Source: Rhodamnia argentea (taxonomy: Eukaryota; Streptophyta; Magnoliopsida; Myrtales; Myrtaceae). From it: a DNA stretch of 64,000 nucleotides. Made by a program: the position numbers and the translations under genes. The stretch covers positions 12,152,001 to 12,216,000 of the forward strand of contig NC_063153.1 of NCBI RefSeq assembly GCF_020921035.1, read 5' to 3'. Below, one piece after another: positions 11,230-21,990 of the stretch (the first letter of the stretch is position 1; each line of letters starts with the position of its first letter). The notes under the pieces were generated by a model. It searched no databases. It had not been told where the DNA came from and was given only the letters and a program-made list of their open reading frames with translations.

Positions 11230-12510
11230 GCACGGTAATAGGGGAACTTCCCAACTCCATCGGAAAGTTAAAACCATTACGCATTTTACGTTATGAAAAA
11301 TCATCAGTTGATTGGGAGGACCACAATTGGCGGTTTCCTTGCGGCATCAGCACTTTGGTAAATCTTGAAGAGCTAGATCTCTCTGGGCATAATGAAATGA
11401 AAGGTCAAATTCCCATTGGAATGGAGAATTGTCATATTTAAGAATCCTAAATTCAAAATCCACTGGTATTTGTGGAATTCCAAAGACAATCAGCGTGCTT
11501 GATCGGCTTCAAACACTCAATTTATCAGGTTGCCATGAGCTTCAAGATTTGCCGGAACTTCCCCCAAGTTTGACCTGTCTTTGCTTTCATTCTAAATCAT
11601 TGCTCTCAGTCCCTAATCTATCGAACCTTTCTAATTTGGTTGAACTGCTACTAAGTAATGATGATGCTAGTAGAGAGAAATCAAACCTATCCAAAGAAAG
11701 CGACATAAGGTGGATTGGGAAGTTACATAAATTGAAAAAGTTAAGAGTTAGATCTGGTAAAAGGCCATGCACCTCCAGTGTTGGCTTCTCTTTCTCATCT
11801 GGAAGAGCTTGTTGAAAAGTTAGAGGTGGATCTGGTAAACGTCCATGCACCTCCAGAGTTGGCTTCTCTTTCTCATCTGGAAGAGCTTATTTTGGGACAC
11901 CTAGACTTAAAACCCCTCGTGCAGCTTCCGTCCTCCGACTGGAGTCCGAGGAAATTGTCGACTTTAGAGATCGGTCGTTGTGAAGTGGTAGACATTCCAC
12001 TCAAGGTGCTTCCACAATTGAAGAAATTAACCATTGGTCATTGTAGACAGCTTCAGAGATTATCCATTCCTTTGGAACTAACGAAGATACTGCAAGTGCA
12101 TGTGTCATGGTGTCCAGAACTAGTTGAGATACAAGTTGTGGGTCTTTCGAAATCATTGGAAATCCTGGAAATTAGTCATTGCGACATTTTGGACAGAATA
12201 AGAGGGTTATCGTACTCGAAGAACTTGGAGAAATTGTCGATCATAGGGTGCAAGCTACTTACTACCGTGAGGCCCTTAACGAGCTACGGTCTTTGAAATC
12301 CTTGGATTGATGGAATTACCCGTCCTTGAGAAGCTTGACCAAAGCACCGAGCATAAAAATACCAGCTAATTGCGTGGTCCATATATGGGAGCATGAAAAC
12401 TCTGACAGAGAAAAGCAATGGAAGAATTTGGTAGGCCATGACAATACATCAGAAGAGGTGCGGCATCTTCTTCATCAATGTGTGGGGCTTTTGTTTAGTT
12501 CCTTTCGAAG
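11230..12510 (+). pseudogene. TNL exon 5: remaining LRRs, multiply frameshifted
   Basis: Continues as GTVIGELPNSIGKLK and IPIGMENCHI, then a stop at 11439. The frame is lost by one missing base near 11421 (relatives read IGELSYLRILN; here the next frame gives SYLRILNSKSTGICGIPKTI). A second change occurs at the 78-bp duplication 11735-11890, after which ASLSHLEELILG to CKLLTTVRPL is open to 12296. A third change near 12283 shifts to a frame with NELRSLKSLD, a stop at 12307-12309, then SLTKAPSIKIPANCVVHIWEHEN. The exact end is not clear. Confidence 0.75.
11735..11890 (+). repeat. 78-bp imperfect tandem duplication inside the LRR exon
   Basis: Copy 1 (11735-11812) and copy 2 (11813-11890) share ggccatgcacctccag/cgtccatgcacctccag and the run ttggcttctctttctcatct. 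Copy 2 stays in the LRR frame; copy 1 carries an extra base and shifts frame. It duplicates about one LRR unit. Confidence 0.75.
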
Positions 12511-13063
12511 TTGCCAATGTCTTTCTTTAATTTTTTTGTGGCTGATTTGTTTGTTTCCTTCGTTTTCTGGTGTTGGATATTTGCGGTTCCTGAAGCAACT
12601 TTCGAGGTTCCCATTTTGTGTTTTACTATAATTACTTAGGTTGAATATTCATTTTCTATCTTAGCCATTTATCTCTGCTTGCCTTGGTGATGTCAGATAC
12701 TTTTTGGGTTCTTTAATGTTGCCAGTAAGCGGATGATATGATGAAGAGTGTAATAAAAATAAGAGAGAAAAGGGTAAAGAGAAATGTTCCACAAGCGACC
12801 AAATTTATTTCTCATTTGATGGTTAGTGAGAAAGTGAGTAGTTACAATCTTCTGAACAACGGATATTGGGAAGTTTTATCTACATAGGCGTTCCAACATT
12901 TACTTAGAAAATGGAATTGTGGTGAGTTACTTCTCCCTGGTAGACAATTATCGAACTTAGTTATTGGTGCTCCAATAGATATTTAGTGTTCAATCCTGAA
13001 TCTGTTTCTTACTAACGAATGATGCCTGTTGCAAAATGATTTACGATATTTATCCGATTCACA
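12511..13063 (+). other. Probable 3' region or intron after the TNL LRR
   Basis: T-rich sequence with a weakly hydrophobic open frame (to 12631) that looks like read-through. An acceptor-like tccgattcacag ends near 13065, just before the PB1-like ORF. Whether this is an intron joining the TNL to that ORF or simply intergenic DNA cannot be decided here. Confidence 0.35.
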
Positions 13064-13065
13064 GG

Positions 13066-13664
13066 TTGTTGAACTTGTTACATCACAGCCGGAACGTCCC
13101 TTCATAATCGATTTCATCCTGAGCCAAAAGCAGTCAGGTGATGAGTTTTCCACAACATGGACGAAAAAAATGGATGTCACCCCTGATGCAGTGACGTACG
13201 AAGGATTGATCGCTGAAGTTGAAGGTTTCGGCTTTCTACCGAAGAGAATGGGGTACAAGACTCCTGGGGAAGACGGAGAGCTGTTCATAGAGATCAAGAG
13301 CGATGAGCAAGTGCAGGGAATGGTGCAGCTGGCATCTGAAAGACGATCGATTCAATTGATCGTCGAGGGACGGGTTGACATTTCTTCGGAAGAAGCATTG
13401 GCTATTGGCTGCCCCGTGCACTTTTTAGTTCTCTTCTTCTGTGTTGCCCTTCTGCTGCTTCTCTCTTTAATGCTGGGTTTTCCCAGGAAAATCGGGCAGT
13501 TAGATGGAGTGCGCGGGTTCGGTCTTTGTGATGACTTCGTGGTGGTTTTTCTTCTGCTCTTGTTTCTTTTCCTTGGGGCTAAAGTGAATTGGGGTGTGTC
13601 TTGTTTGGATGGGATGGACCCGGAAACTGTCGCAGAGCTCACTCTTCGTTTTCTTGCTTCCTAA
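13066..13664 (+). CDS. Unrecognised exon-like ORF with PB1-like module, copy 1
   Basis: Open without an upstream in-frame ATG; the first methionine is in KKMDVTPDAV. The likely start of the coding part is the acceptor before VVELVTSQPERPF. The middle reads TYEGLIAEVEGFGF, then KRMGYKTPGEDGE, IKSDEQVQGMV and IQLIVEG. This order (a folded N-part, a G-Y-P turn, SDEQV, then a strand ending in VE) resembles the PB1-like domain seen at the N-terminus of plant Mutator-type transposases; the similarity is by eye and weak. After about 13420 the frame is very hydrophobic (LVLFFCVALLLLLSLMLGF) and may be intron read-through or a membrane segment. It could be an extra domain of the TNL, an unrelated gene, or a transposase relic. 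Confidence 0.4.
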
Positions 13665-13791
13665 GTCGGGAAAATCATTCATGTTCAAGAAAAACTTTGG
13701 AATGCCAAGTGAGTCTCATTGGTGCCTTATTTCATACATTGCGAAAAGGGAAAAGACTTTGTGGTAGCATCTACTGGAAACTAGAATTTGT

Positions 13792-13986
13792 TTGCTGTAT
13801 AAAGCTTGTTCGACGTGTGAAGGACTGAATGCCGACATGAAAGTTTTCAGCTTTCTTTTGAAGAGAATGGGGTACGAGGATCCCGGTGAATGCCCGGAGC
13901 TGCTCATGGAGATCATGAGAGATGAGCAAGTAAATGGAATGGTCCCAAGTAATTCCTTTGCACGTCACGTGAGAGGTCGACAGTGA
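13792..13986 (+). pseudogene. PB1-like module, degenerate copy 2
   Basis: Reads CEGLNADMKVFSFLLKRMGY, then EDPGECPELLMEI and RDEQVNGMV, matching copy 1 block by block, then a stop at 13984-13986. It is truncated before the final strand. The ~110-bp linker after it (from agtgagccagggcaattc) is also repeated after copy 3, so module and linker were duplicated together. Confidence 0.5.
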
Positions 13987-14104
13987 GCCAGGGCAATTCT
14001 GAATGTTTTGAGGCCAGGGGAAGTAAGAAGCAAATGAAGGACGGAAGGGTCGGGCACAACGGCAGTGTCGACGGAGGGAAAACGGCCGAGTATGGAAGAT
14101 AGGA

Positions 14105-14260
14105 AGAAGGGCAAGGATGGAGAGAACGTGGTACGAGGCTCCCGGTGAAGACTTCGTGTTGCCTGTAGAGATCAAGAGCGATGAGCAAGTGGAGGGAATG
14201 GTGCCACAAGCATCTAAAAGAGGATTCATTCGTTCGTACGTCGAGAGGAGGGTTTGAAAG
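14105..14260 (+). pseudogene. PB1-like module, degenerate copy 3
   Basis: Reads TWYEAPGEDF, PVEIKSDEQVEGMV, PQASKRGFIRSYVERRV and then stops. The IKSDEQV block is closer to copy 1 than to copy 2, and the YVERRV end restores the final strand lost in copy 2. The upstream half of the module is missing. Confidence 0.5.
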
Positions 14261-14499
14261 TGAGCCGAGCAATGCTGAATGCTCGGAGGCACGGCAGGCA
14301 GGAGGCAAACGAGGGACGGAAGAATTGGGCACGATGGCAGTGTCGATCCACGAACATGCCAACCATCGCCGGTCAAATTGCCCATGGGGAACAAGGAGTC
14401 GAACATTATGAGAGATCCTGCAAAGCGACAGCTCAAGCTGAGGAGCAAAGAGGCCTTTCTTTCAATTTCTTCTGTAAGTAACTCCCATCTTCTCATGTG

Positions 14500-16841
14500 T
14501 ATTCCAATTTCATTTCAGAAACATTCCACCAAAAAAATCACTCAATTGACCTTGCCTTGCAAATAGAGACCAAGATTTGTTTACTTCAAAAGGATTGTCT
14601 ATTGAAATTGGATTTCTGTTTCCACCAAGAAGTCAGAGTGTTAATGCATTTATTTCTTGTTCCCAAAGGATTGTGTCTGGACTACATAATTTAGCCGTCC
14701 CAGTAAGCCTCGAACCTCCTTCACGGTCGACGGAGGCCGTAGTTCACATATCGCCTTCGCCTTCGAGGGATCAACTTCAATGCCGGTCTTGTATGTTAGA
14801 AGAAGCTTTGCTTCCCTTTAAAGTTGCCATTTTTACTCACTCTGTCTCATCCTCTCTGATCACTTTACGGACAAAGACTGAAGGCAGGGAAAGGGCCACA
14901 GCTTGGAGGACCAGCAAAGAATCTTGCAAGAAGGAAAAGGGTGAGTGATTAATCGAGACTATGGTGAGCTGATTCTCTTGTTTCTTCTCTTAGGTTGCTC
15001 ATTTCGTTTCCTTTTATCCTTCAAGAATAGAGAAACTGAATGTTTGTTTACCCGCCCAACTCAACCAGAAACATAGCATAGATTGTATGTAAATACTATG
15101 TTGAGATCAGCATGTTTAGCATGTATTTGAGAAGAAACTGTTACAGAGATTTATGAGATGATAGCATGAATCAATTGAATCATACAGAAGAGGGAAAAGG
15201 AAGGTGTAGCCTGATTCAATGACATACCAAAGGATTGATTACTGCAGCTTCGAGGAGAACCTAGAGATGAGGAGAGTGCTGGAGATGCGACGTGTTTCTA
15301 CAATATCGTCAAATTCCCTAGCAGCCGGCAAATTTTCCATGTCCGAAGCTTCGAGGTGGGCGGCGGAAGTGGATGAATTGGAGCGGTTGTTGAATGCAGA
15401 TGCGTAGATGGATGATTTAGTCGGGTCTGGAGATCCATAGAGACAAAACAGTTGTTGTGAGTAGCTCAAGGTAGTTAAGAAAGCATCGAATTGCTTCAAT
15501 GTTCAGCTGATCACATCTTTTAAGTACCTCATTCAGGCTGTCACGGTGCATTGGGCTAGAGGTGGAGCATGTGCCCTATGCTTCACATTTCGGTACTACT
15601 GACTATTGATAATATCGAGTCTCGTCTTTCACACGTTATTGATACTCCTGATTTTGTTGGGAACAACGGACATCGAATTGTGTTTCAAAGCAGATAGGAC
15701 CCTTCCATTGAATGGGGTTATAGACACGAAGAACCCTCTCCTTGCCCATGTTACGAGACAAGTCTGTATCAAATGGGACTTTTTTTTTTTTTGTCAGTTG
15801 TATCAATGGGACTATCCTTTTTGACCTCGCCACTACAGAAGTTGACTAATGGGAATGGAAGCACATTCGCGAAAGAAATAACACCAGCTCCGATAGCTCG
15901 TGAAAAGTTAAAATTAAGGACAATCATTGTGAGACTTTTCAAGTGTAATTGGAGTTCTTTTAATGCACGAGAGCTGTGTGCTCTAAGAGATTGCAGTCTC
16001 CTCCTGTTGATTACAATAGAACGATCTCTCTTCATGGATCATTTGTATCAAATTTATTGTCTGCTTTTTTATATCTCGCTCTAATGTTTTGTGTTGGTTT
16101 CACACTTCCGCCTTCTCGCATAACGTTAACTTTTTAAAAGCGGATTTGTCATTTTACGAAAAACTATGTTACATTAATTTAATCAAACGGCCCACCAGTT
16201 TACAAAACAAAAAAAAAAATCAAACAAAAATATGATAATTTAATCACCACATCTCTTTTTGCGCCTGCCCAGATAAGGAAAGTGATGGCTCGAAGTGATG
16301 GGGCACCTAAAAGCAACACACGTAGAGACAAAAACTCAATTTGATCCCACCTTCAGTTTCAACCAAAACTCGGTTCGCTTGAGATCGTCCGCCGCCCACG
16401 GTTGCGGAGGAAATCAGCGGTGCCTCAACCAACATTGGACCTGCTCAGGACAAGCAGCTATAACCTTAAACCAGCAAATCCCTGCCCAAGTTTTCCGTCT
16501 GACTCTCCTTGTTGGATTGGATGAAGACCGGGATCGTCATGGTTCATGGTTTTTCTCTCTTGTAAGAACCAGTCTTTTAAATCTGTGTTTGTCCATCACT
16601 TATCACAAATCTCTCAACCCCTTTTCTGATTTGAACCTCGTCCGTTTCGGGAAGACCTCTTTATGATCCTTCTTCTCCGTTCCATCACGTCGTTCCAGGA
16701 ATAAGAGCTACTCTGCTTCATAGCTACACAGCCTACACTACATACTCTTTTAGTCCACTGTCTGTCATCGCTTCCTCCTCAAATTAACCTCGTTGTCTTT
16801 CTCATTTGCTGATAATTTCGCATACAAAGTTGCTTTAAGAG
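14500..16841. other. Intergenic between TNL cluster and carrier gene
   Basis: No supported gene. A short open frame at 15219-15407 has an internal repeat (EMRRVLEMRRV) and no family signal. A T run lies at 15780-15792. The last ~80 bases before 16842 are the likely leader of the carrier gene; I see no clear TATA box. Confidence 0.4.
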
Positions 16842-17918
16842 ATGAGCTTCGGAGCAGCAGAGGAAGATTCGGCTCCACAGATTCAACTCCCAGCAGATGT
16901 GGATTGGCATATGCTTGACAAATCAAGATTCTTCTTCCTTGGAGCAGCACTGTTCTCGGGTGTATCGGCTGCTCTCTACCCAGCTGTGGTGCTCAAGACG
17001 AGGCAACAAGTCTCGCACACAGCGGTCTCTTGCTTCAAGATGTCGTTCTCCATCATGCGGCATGAAGGCCTGAGAGGGTTCTACAGAGGGTTTGGCACGT
17101 CCCTGATGGGCACAATCCCAGCAAGGGCTCTTTATATGGCTGCCCTTGAGGTCACCAAGAGCAGTGTTGGGTCAGCCACTGTGAAGCTAGGGCTCTCGGA
17201 GACCAGTGCCCTGGCCATTGCCAATGCTGTGGCAGGGCTGAGCTCGGCAATGGCTGCTCAGCTCGTGTGGACCCCAGTGGATGTGGTTAGCCAGAGATTA
17301 ATGGTCCAAGGCCAACAGAATGGCTTCACTAGCAAAAAGAGCTTAATTGATCAAGTGGGTATTGATTCTTGTAGGTACAAAAATGGTCTCGATGCATTCA
17401 AGAAAATACTATGTGCCGATGGTCTGAGAGGCTTATACAGAGGATTTGGCATTTCAATTTTGACGTATGCACCTTCAAATGCGGTTTGGTGGGCTTCTTA
17501 TTCCGTGGCCAATAGGCTCATCTGGGGTGGTTTTGTGGGCCAAAGTGGCGACAGAAGCCGAAAAGACAGCTGCTCTTCTCGTTCTTGCTTTGGGGCTGAA
17601 TCAAGATCAATGCCGACGGTGGCTGTGCAGGGTCTGAGCGCAGCAATGGCAAGTGGGGCTTCTGCAATAACCACCATGCCATTGGACACAATCAAGACGA
17701 GATTGCAAGTGTTGGATGTAGAAGATAATGGCAGAAGAAGAGCACTCACTACCATGCAGGCTGTGAGGAGCATGGTGAGAGAAGGTGGGTTTGGTGCTTG
17801 TTACAGAGGGTTGGGACCAAGATGGGCTTCAATGGCCATGTCTGCAACAACCATGATCACCACCTATGAGTTCCTGAAGAGAATATCTGCTAAAAACCAG
17901 GAATGCTTCAGTTCTTGA
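16842..17918 (+). CDS. Mitochondrial substrate carrier (SLC25 family, SLC25A44-like)
   Basis: Single-exon 358-aa protein with the three-fold repeat of the mitochondrial carrier family, inner-membrane exchangers of metabolites. Repeat 1 opens DKSRFFFLGAALFSGV and has the signature YPAVVLKTRQQV followed by GLRGFYRGFG. Repeat 2 has TPVDVVSQRLMVQG and GLRGLYRGFG. Repeat 3 has the canonical MPLDTIKTRLQV and GGFGACYRGLGPRW. The length is close to the plant SLC25A44-like members, some of which are also intronless. The human relative moves branched-chain amino acids; the plant substrate is not established by anything here. Repeats 1 and 2 deviate from PX[DE]XX[KR] (V for D in repeat 1, S for K in repeat 2). 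The ATG at 16842 is the first in frame and gives a typical short N-terminus. Confidence 0.93.
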   Translation: MSFGAAEEDSAPQIQLPADVDWHMLDKSRFFFLGAALFSGVSAALYPAVVLKTRQQVSHTAVSCFKMSFSIMRHEGLRGFYRGFGTSLMGTIPARALYMAALEVTKSSVGSATVKLGLSETSALAIANAVAGLSSAMAAQLVWTPVDVVSQRLMVQGQQNGFTSKKSLIDQVGIDSCRYKNGLDAFKKILCADGLRGLYRGFGISILTYAPSNAVWWASYSVANRLIWGGFVGQSGDRSRKDSCSSRSCFGAESRSMPTVAVQGLSAAMASGASAITTMPLDTIKTRLQVLDVEDNGRRRALTTMQAVRSMVREGGFGACYRGLGPRWASMAMSATTMITTYEFLKRISAKNQECFSS

Positions 17919-20579
17919 TTGAAGGATTAGATCGAAGCAGAACATATGAGATGGCACAATTTTTCTCTTTCTGTTTAGATAGATATTTTCTCAGATTCCT
18001 TTTTAGATAGATGCTCTCAAATTGGCAACATTTGGTCTGCTTGAGAAAAAGGGCTCACTGAATGTAAATCAATCTTAACTTCAAGATAATGAATGTAGAA
18101 TTAAAAATATTTTTCGTTTATTCATTTTTATAAGCAATATAAGCGATCATCTTATGGAAAATATTGTTCAAATAACTCATTTTTCGCGAAATAAACGGAG
18201 CCTAACTGTCAGCTCGGTGTTTGTCAGCATACTAAAGTACTAATCATTTATCTATGAACATCGTAATATCGATGCTCGCATATTATATTTGTTTCGAGCT
18301 CATCGTGTTTAGAAGTTATGTGTTAAAATGAATTTAATGGGGATCTAAGAGAGTCGAGTTACACAACAAATAAGAAATTCCATTTTCCCAGTTTTCTTGC
18401 TCCAGAAGGTCCAAAGAAGTGAACTAGATAGACAGTGGGGAAGTTGGGCTAGGGATTTTGGAGGAAAGTAGTCATGGGACTAAATTATAGGAACTTCAGT
18501 TGTTTCTGAATATCTGCAAGGAAGTGTAGATTCAAATCCTCCTAAGAATCGAAAAGAAGTCCAAAAATCATAAAATTAAATCAAGATTAGGGGAAATATC
18601 TTATTAATATGTCGTCGAAAACGAATGGATGATTGGCAAAGTTGAGGGCCACCTGAAATTGGACAAAACAGGAAAGACGTGGAATTCGCCTTCAATTTCA
18701 CTGGCCTCACCAAGAAACGAAAATTTCTCTTTAATAATGCAAAACCTATGGGCGATCCGTTTCAAAATAGGTAGCTTCCGAGCTGGAAATCGGGAACCTA
18801 CCCTGTCAGGGTTGGTTCTCGATATTTTGGAATCAGGAACCAAACCCCGGTGACCCTAAAACTAGCCTAGAAGATGCTCCAACACCAAAGAATGGCCAAT
18901 GAAATTTTCTCACCCTACGTTTGACAAATGGATAATGAAACATGCTCCAACACCAAATAGTTTGCAATCTCCAACTGAATATTCATCTCTCACATTGCAG
19001 AGTACCTTATAGTATAGTCTGTTTAGGACTTCCATGGCTAACACTTAATATCAAAAAAAAATTTGCTATTTTAATTGAGAACAACTGTTACAAAACCAGG
19101 GGCAGCAGCACAATCCCAAATTTTTGTGGACCCATTCAGGCCCTCCATAATTTATTATTGACCTTCTCTATGGACCATCAATCAAACCGTGGGCCATTTC
19201 CAACTCCTGTCTTCGGAATCTCATCATTCTCAACAGTTTCATCCACATTCTGAGAATCTGAGCTCTCACTGATCCTCTTGTGACCTCAAGGCAAACCTTT
19301 GATGACCACTTCGATCTGGAGTTTTGGCAGATCCCAATGCGAACTGTCCAGCTCAGCTTCACTTCAAAGGAAAAAAAGAGGGTATCTGTACTCCTTATTT
19401 TCAAGGCAAACCTTGAGAAGATAACAAGATAGTAATTCCTATGGGAATTTTCGTGACGCGTGAAACGATTGCGGATTACTCGTTTTCGATATTCAAAGTA
19501 AGTTTTCATCACTAGTAATTTTTATTTCTCTCTTTAACAAGTACCATCTGCTATACTTTATCATGCTAGATTTGTTTTACTTACTTCAACTCGCTTTTTG
19601 CTGCTCACGATATGCTCGGGTTCCACGATACTTCGTACACAAAATTACGGCAAACAAATCTAGGGACGATACTTTGCGACGGGGGATTGATCCGTTAGAA
19701 TTCTCTAGAAAGCTCCATCCACGATTAATTTCTTACAGTGAAAATAATTTACGATGACATGTCCCCATATTTTCTTTTTTTTTTCAGTGACATTGTGCCC
19801 TTGCATGGCCTTTCTTCACTGTTCAGCTAGGCTATGGTACGGTCCATTGCGTGTTTGATGTGCATATATGTGAGGCGAGGCATAGGAATGAATGGAGGAT
19901 ACCTTGGTTATTATCATAAGGGAACTTTTTGAATGGATAAGATTTTGGGGGCCCACTTTCAGCAAATGGACCACCAATAAATTAAAATCTGTCATTCCCA
20001 GCAGCAAGTCTTTTAGCCCGCCATGGCGATCATTGGATCTCAATGGAAGTGGAAAGAATATCACAGCCAACAACTGTAAAGAATTGGATACCCTTGGATT
20101 GGATCAATACAGAGGTTCGATCATTGCTTTAAGTCACGATGTGGACAAGAGGCCTCCCACTGCACATGTTAAGCACAGAAACGTTGAGGTCTCTTCCAAG
20201 AGAATGAGTGAGGGATGAGCCACAAGAAAATGAGTAATTGATGAGAAAGAATCTCCACAGAGGGCAAACACTTGCATGGATCCATTCTGGGGGGTCGGGT
20301 CAAATCTTATGTAATGGTAACGTGGCTCTCATAGAGAGGTGACAATATTCACCCGTCGGGATTAACCGTGCCCATCTAACTGAGTTCAAAGAAGAAGCCA
20401 GTGATGTATATGCGTCAAATCCTTAAGCACTGCTATCGATAGGCGTGATCCTTTTGCATAGAGGTGACAAAATGGGTCATGAGCCCATATTTTTCACTCA
20501 TATTTGTTAAGTGCAATATGGATTGCCTAACATCAAAAGTATTGGTTAAAATGAATCTATTAAAACAAAGCCCTAAACG
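17919..20579. other. 3' region of carrier gene and intergenic DNA
   Basis: The 3' UTR probably covers the first ~200 bases. 18075-18205 matches 44790-44912 (cgaaataaacggagcc / cgtgaaacaaatgtagcc, and attgttcaaat), a small shared repeat, perhaps a hAT-type MITE remnant. The rest, including open frames at 19816-20218, shows no family features. Confidence 0.4.
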
Positions 20580-21990
20580 ACCCGAGGAGCCATGCTAGAG
20601 TATCCAACTCCCACCCCCCACACTAGCACTCGGCTCAAGTCCATCGAGTCCAAGCCTGGTTCCTCAATGGCTGGGACCAAGCCCATAGAGGTTGGGCCCA
20701 CATCTCTTGAGGCCACACTTGAGACCTCGGGGCCACGAGGCCAATCCTCGGATCTCAATGGTCATGCCTAAGTTCCCGACAGCCATGTCTAATACCCAAC
20801 TCCTGCGCCCAAGTCACTACCCGAGGTACATGAAGGCCGGCCTAGCTCCATAAAGGCAGTCCTTGGATCCCTCAAGTCGAAACTAAGACCTCAGTGCTGA
20901 TGCCCTACTCCATAGAGGCTAGGCTTCAGTCCTCAAGGTTGGGCTCAATTTCTTGACGCTAGGCCCGGGTCTCTTGAGGCTAGATTCGGGACCCAAAGCT
21001 GCAGTAGGCGGTTCCCATGCCCAAGTCACTAGTGTTCAACCCAAGTCCATTGTGACCAAGCCGCAGTCTACAATGACTGGTCCTAGTTCCCTCGATGATG
21101 GACCGAGACCCTCGTACCCATGCCTAAGTCCACAGAGGCAAGGCTCGGGTCCTTCAAGGCTTAGCCCAAGATCTCAACACTCATGCTCAAATCCCTAGTG
21201 GCCATGCTAAGGCACTAGGGTCTCGCGCCCAAGTCCCTAACACCCGATTTGGGTGCATCAAGGCAAATTCGGGTCAATCTAGGCCCAACCTAATTCCTCG
21301 ATGGTTGAGTCCACAGAGATTAGGCTTTGGTCCTTAGCAGCCATGCTTGGGTACTCGACTCCAAACTTAAATCATTGGGGTTCGGATCAAGTTAATCGTG
21401 GCTGGACTCGATTCCTTGACGAATAGGCCCAGGTCCATAGAAGGACGGCGTAGGTCCCTCAAGGTCGGGCCTAAGGCCCTAGTGCTCGTGCTTGGGTCCT
21501 TAGCAATGGTCGGGTCCACATAGATTAGGCTTGGGTCCTTAGCGGCCATGTTTGGGTACTTGACTCCGCACTTAAATCATTGGTATTCAGCTCAAGTTAT
21601 GCTCACCTCGGGTTAATCGTGGCTGGACTCGATTCCCCAACGACCGGGTCTAGGTCCATAGAAGGAGGGCGTAGGTCCCTCAAGGTCAGGCCCGAGACCC
21701 TAGTGCTCGTGCTTGAGTCCACGAAGATCAGACTAGGCCCGAGACTCCGAAGCCCATGATTGCGCCCAAGCCCGAGTACTTGGCTCCCCTAGTGCTCGAC
21801 TTGGGTCCATGGAGGTTGGGCCTAGTTTCTTGGCGACCAGGACAGATCAAAAGTGCTGGGGCCAAGTCCCTCAAGGCCAAGCTCATGACCCGAGTGGTTG
21901 GGTCCACGAAGGTTTGCCCGAGTCTCTTGGAGCTAGGTGAAGATCTTGATGCCCATGCTTGGGTCCCTTGAAGCCGGTTCTAAAGCCTCC
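20580..21990. repeat. Degenerate non-coding repeat array (~1.4 kb)
   Basis: The stretch is built from variants of a few short phrases: gggtcc.t..agg, cccaagtc.ct, tccatagagg, cttgaggcc, gagaccct.gtgc. They recur every 20-45 bases, some in both orientations. A higher-order unit of about 205-220 bases is visible twice: 21309-21500 and 21514-21720 share gattaggctt.ggtcctta, taatcgtggctggactcg, catagaagga.ggcgtagg and ccctagtgctcgtgctt. The composition is GC-rich compared with both flanks. No long ORF survives. Confidence 0.7.

Larger units (their letters stand above)
4291..12510 (+). pseudogene. TIR-NBS-LRR (TNL) immune receptor pseudogene
   Basis: Complete TNL layout: TIR exon 4291-4793, NB-ARC exon 6314-7422, LRR exon 7584-7736 plus 10618-10734 (split by a solo LTR), LRR exon 10822-11140 and LRR exon from 11230. 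Intact relatives are cytoplasmic or nuclear receptors that sense pathogen effectors and trigger NADase signalling through the TIR domain. The introns have GT-AG ends and agree in phase, so the gene was once normal. Disabling changes: one extra A in the run 7038-7047, the LTR insertion, a 1-base loss near 11421, a frame change with a 78-bp duplication at 11735-11890, a frame change near 12283 and a stop at 12307-12309. A truncated TIR or TIR-NB product could still be made from the intact 5' part, but this is speculation. Confidence 0.85.

Noticed and set aside
15219..15407. Small ORF with internal EMRRVLEMRRV repeat
   Set aside because: No family, no conserved features; kept only as a remark in the interval entry.
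19816..20218. Facing ORFs on both strands
   Set aside because: No homology features, low-quality composition, no splice context.
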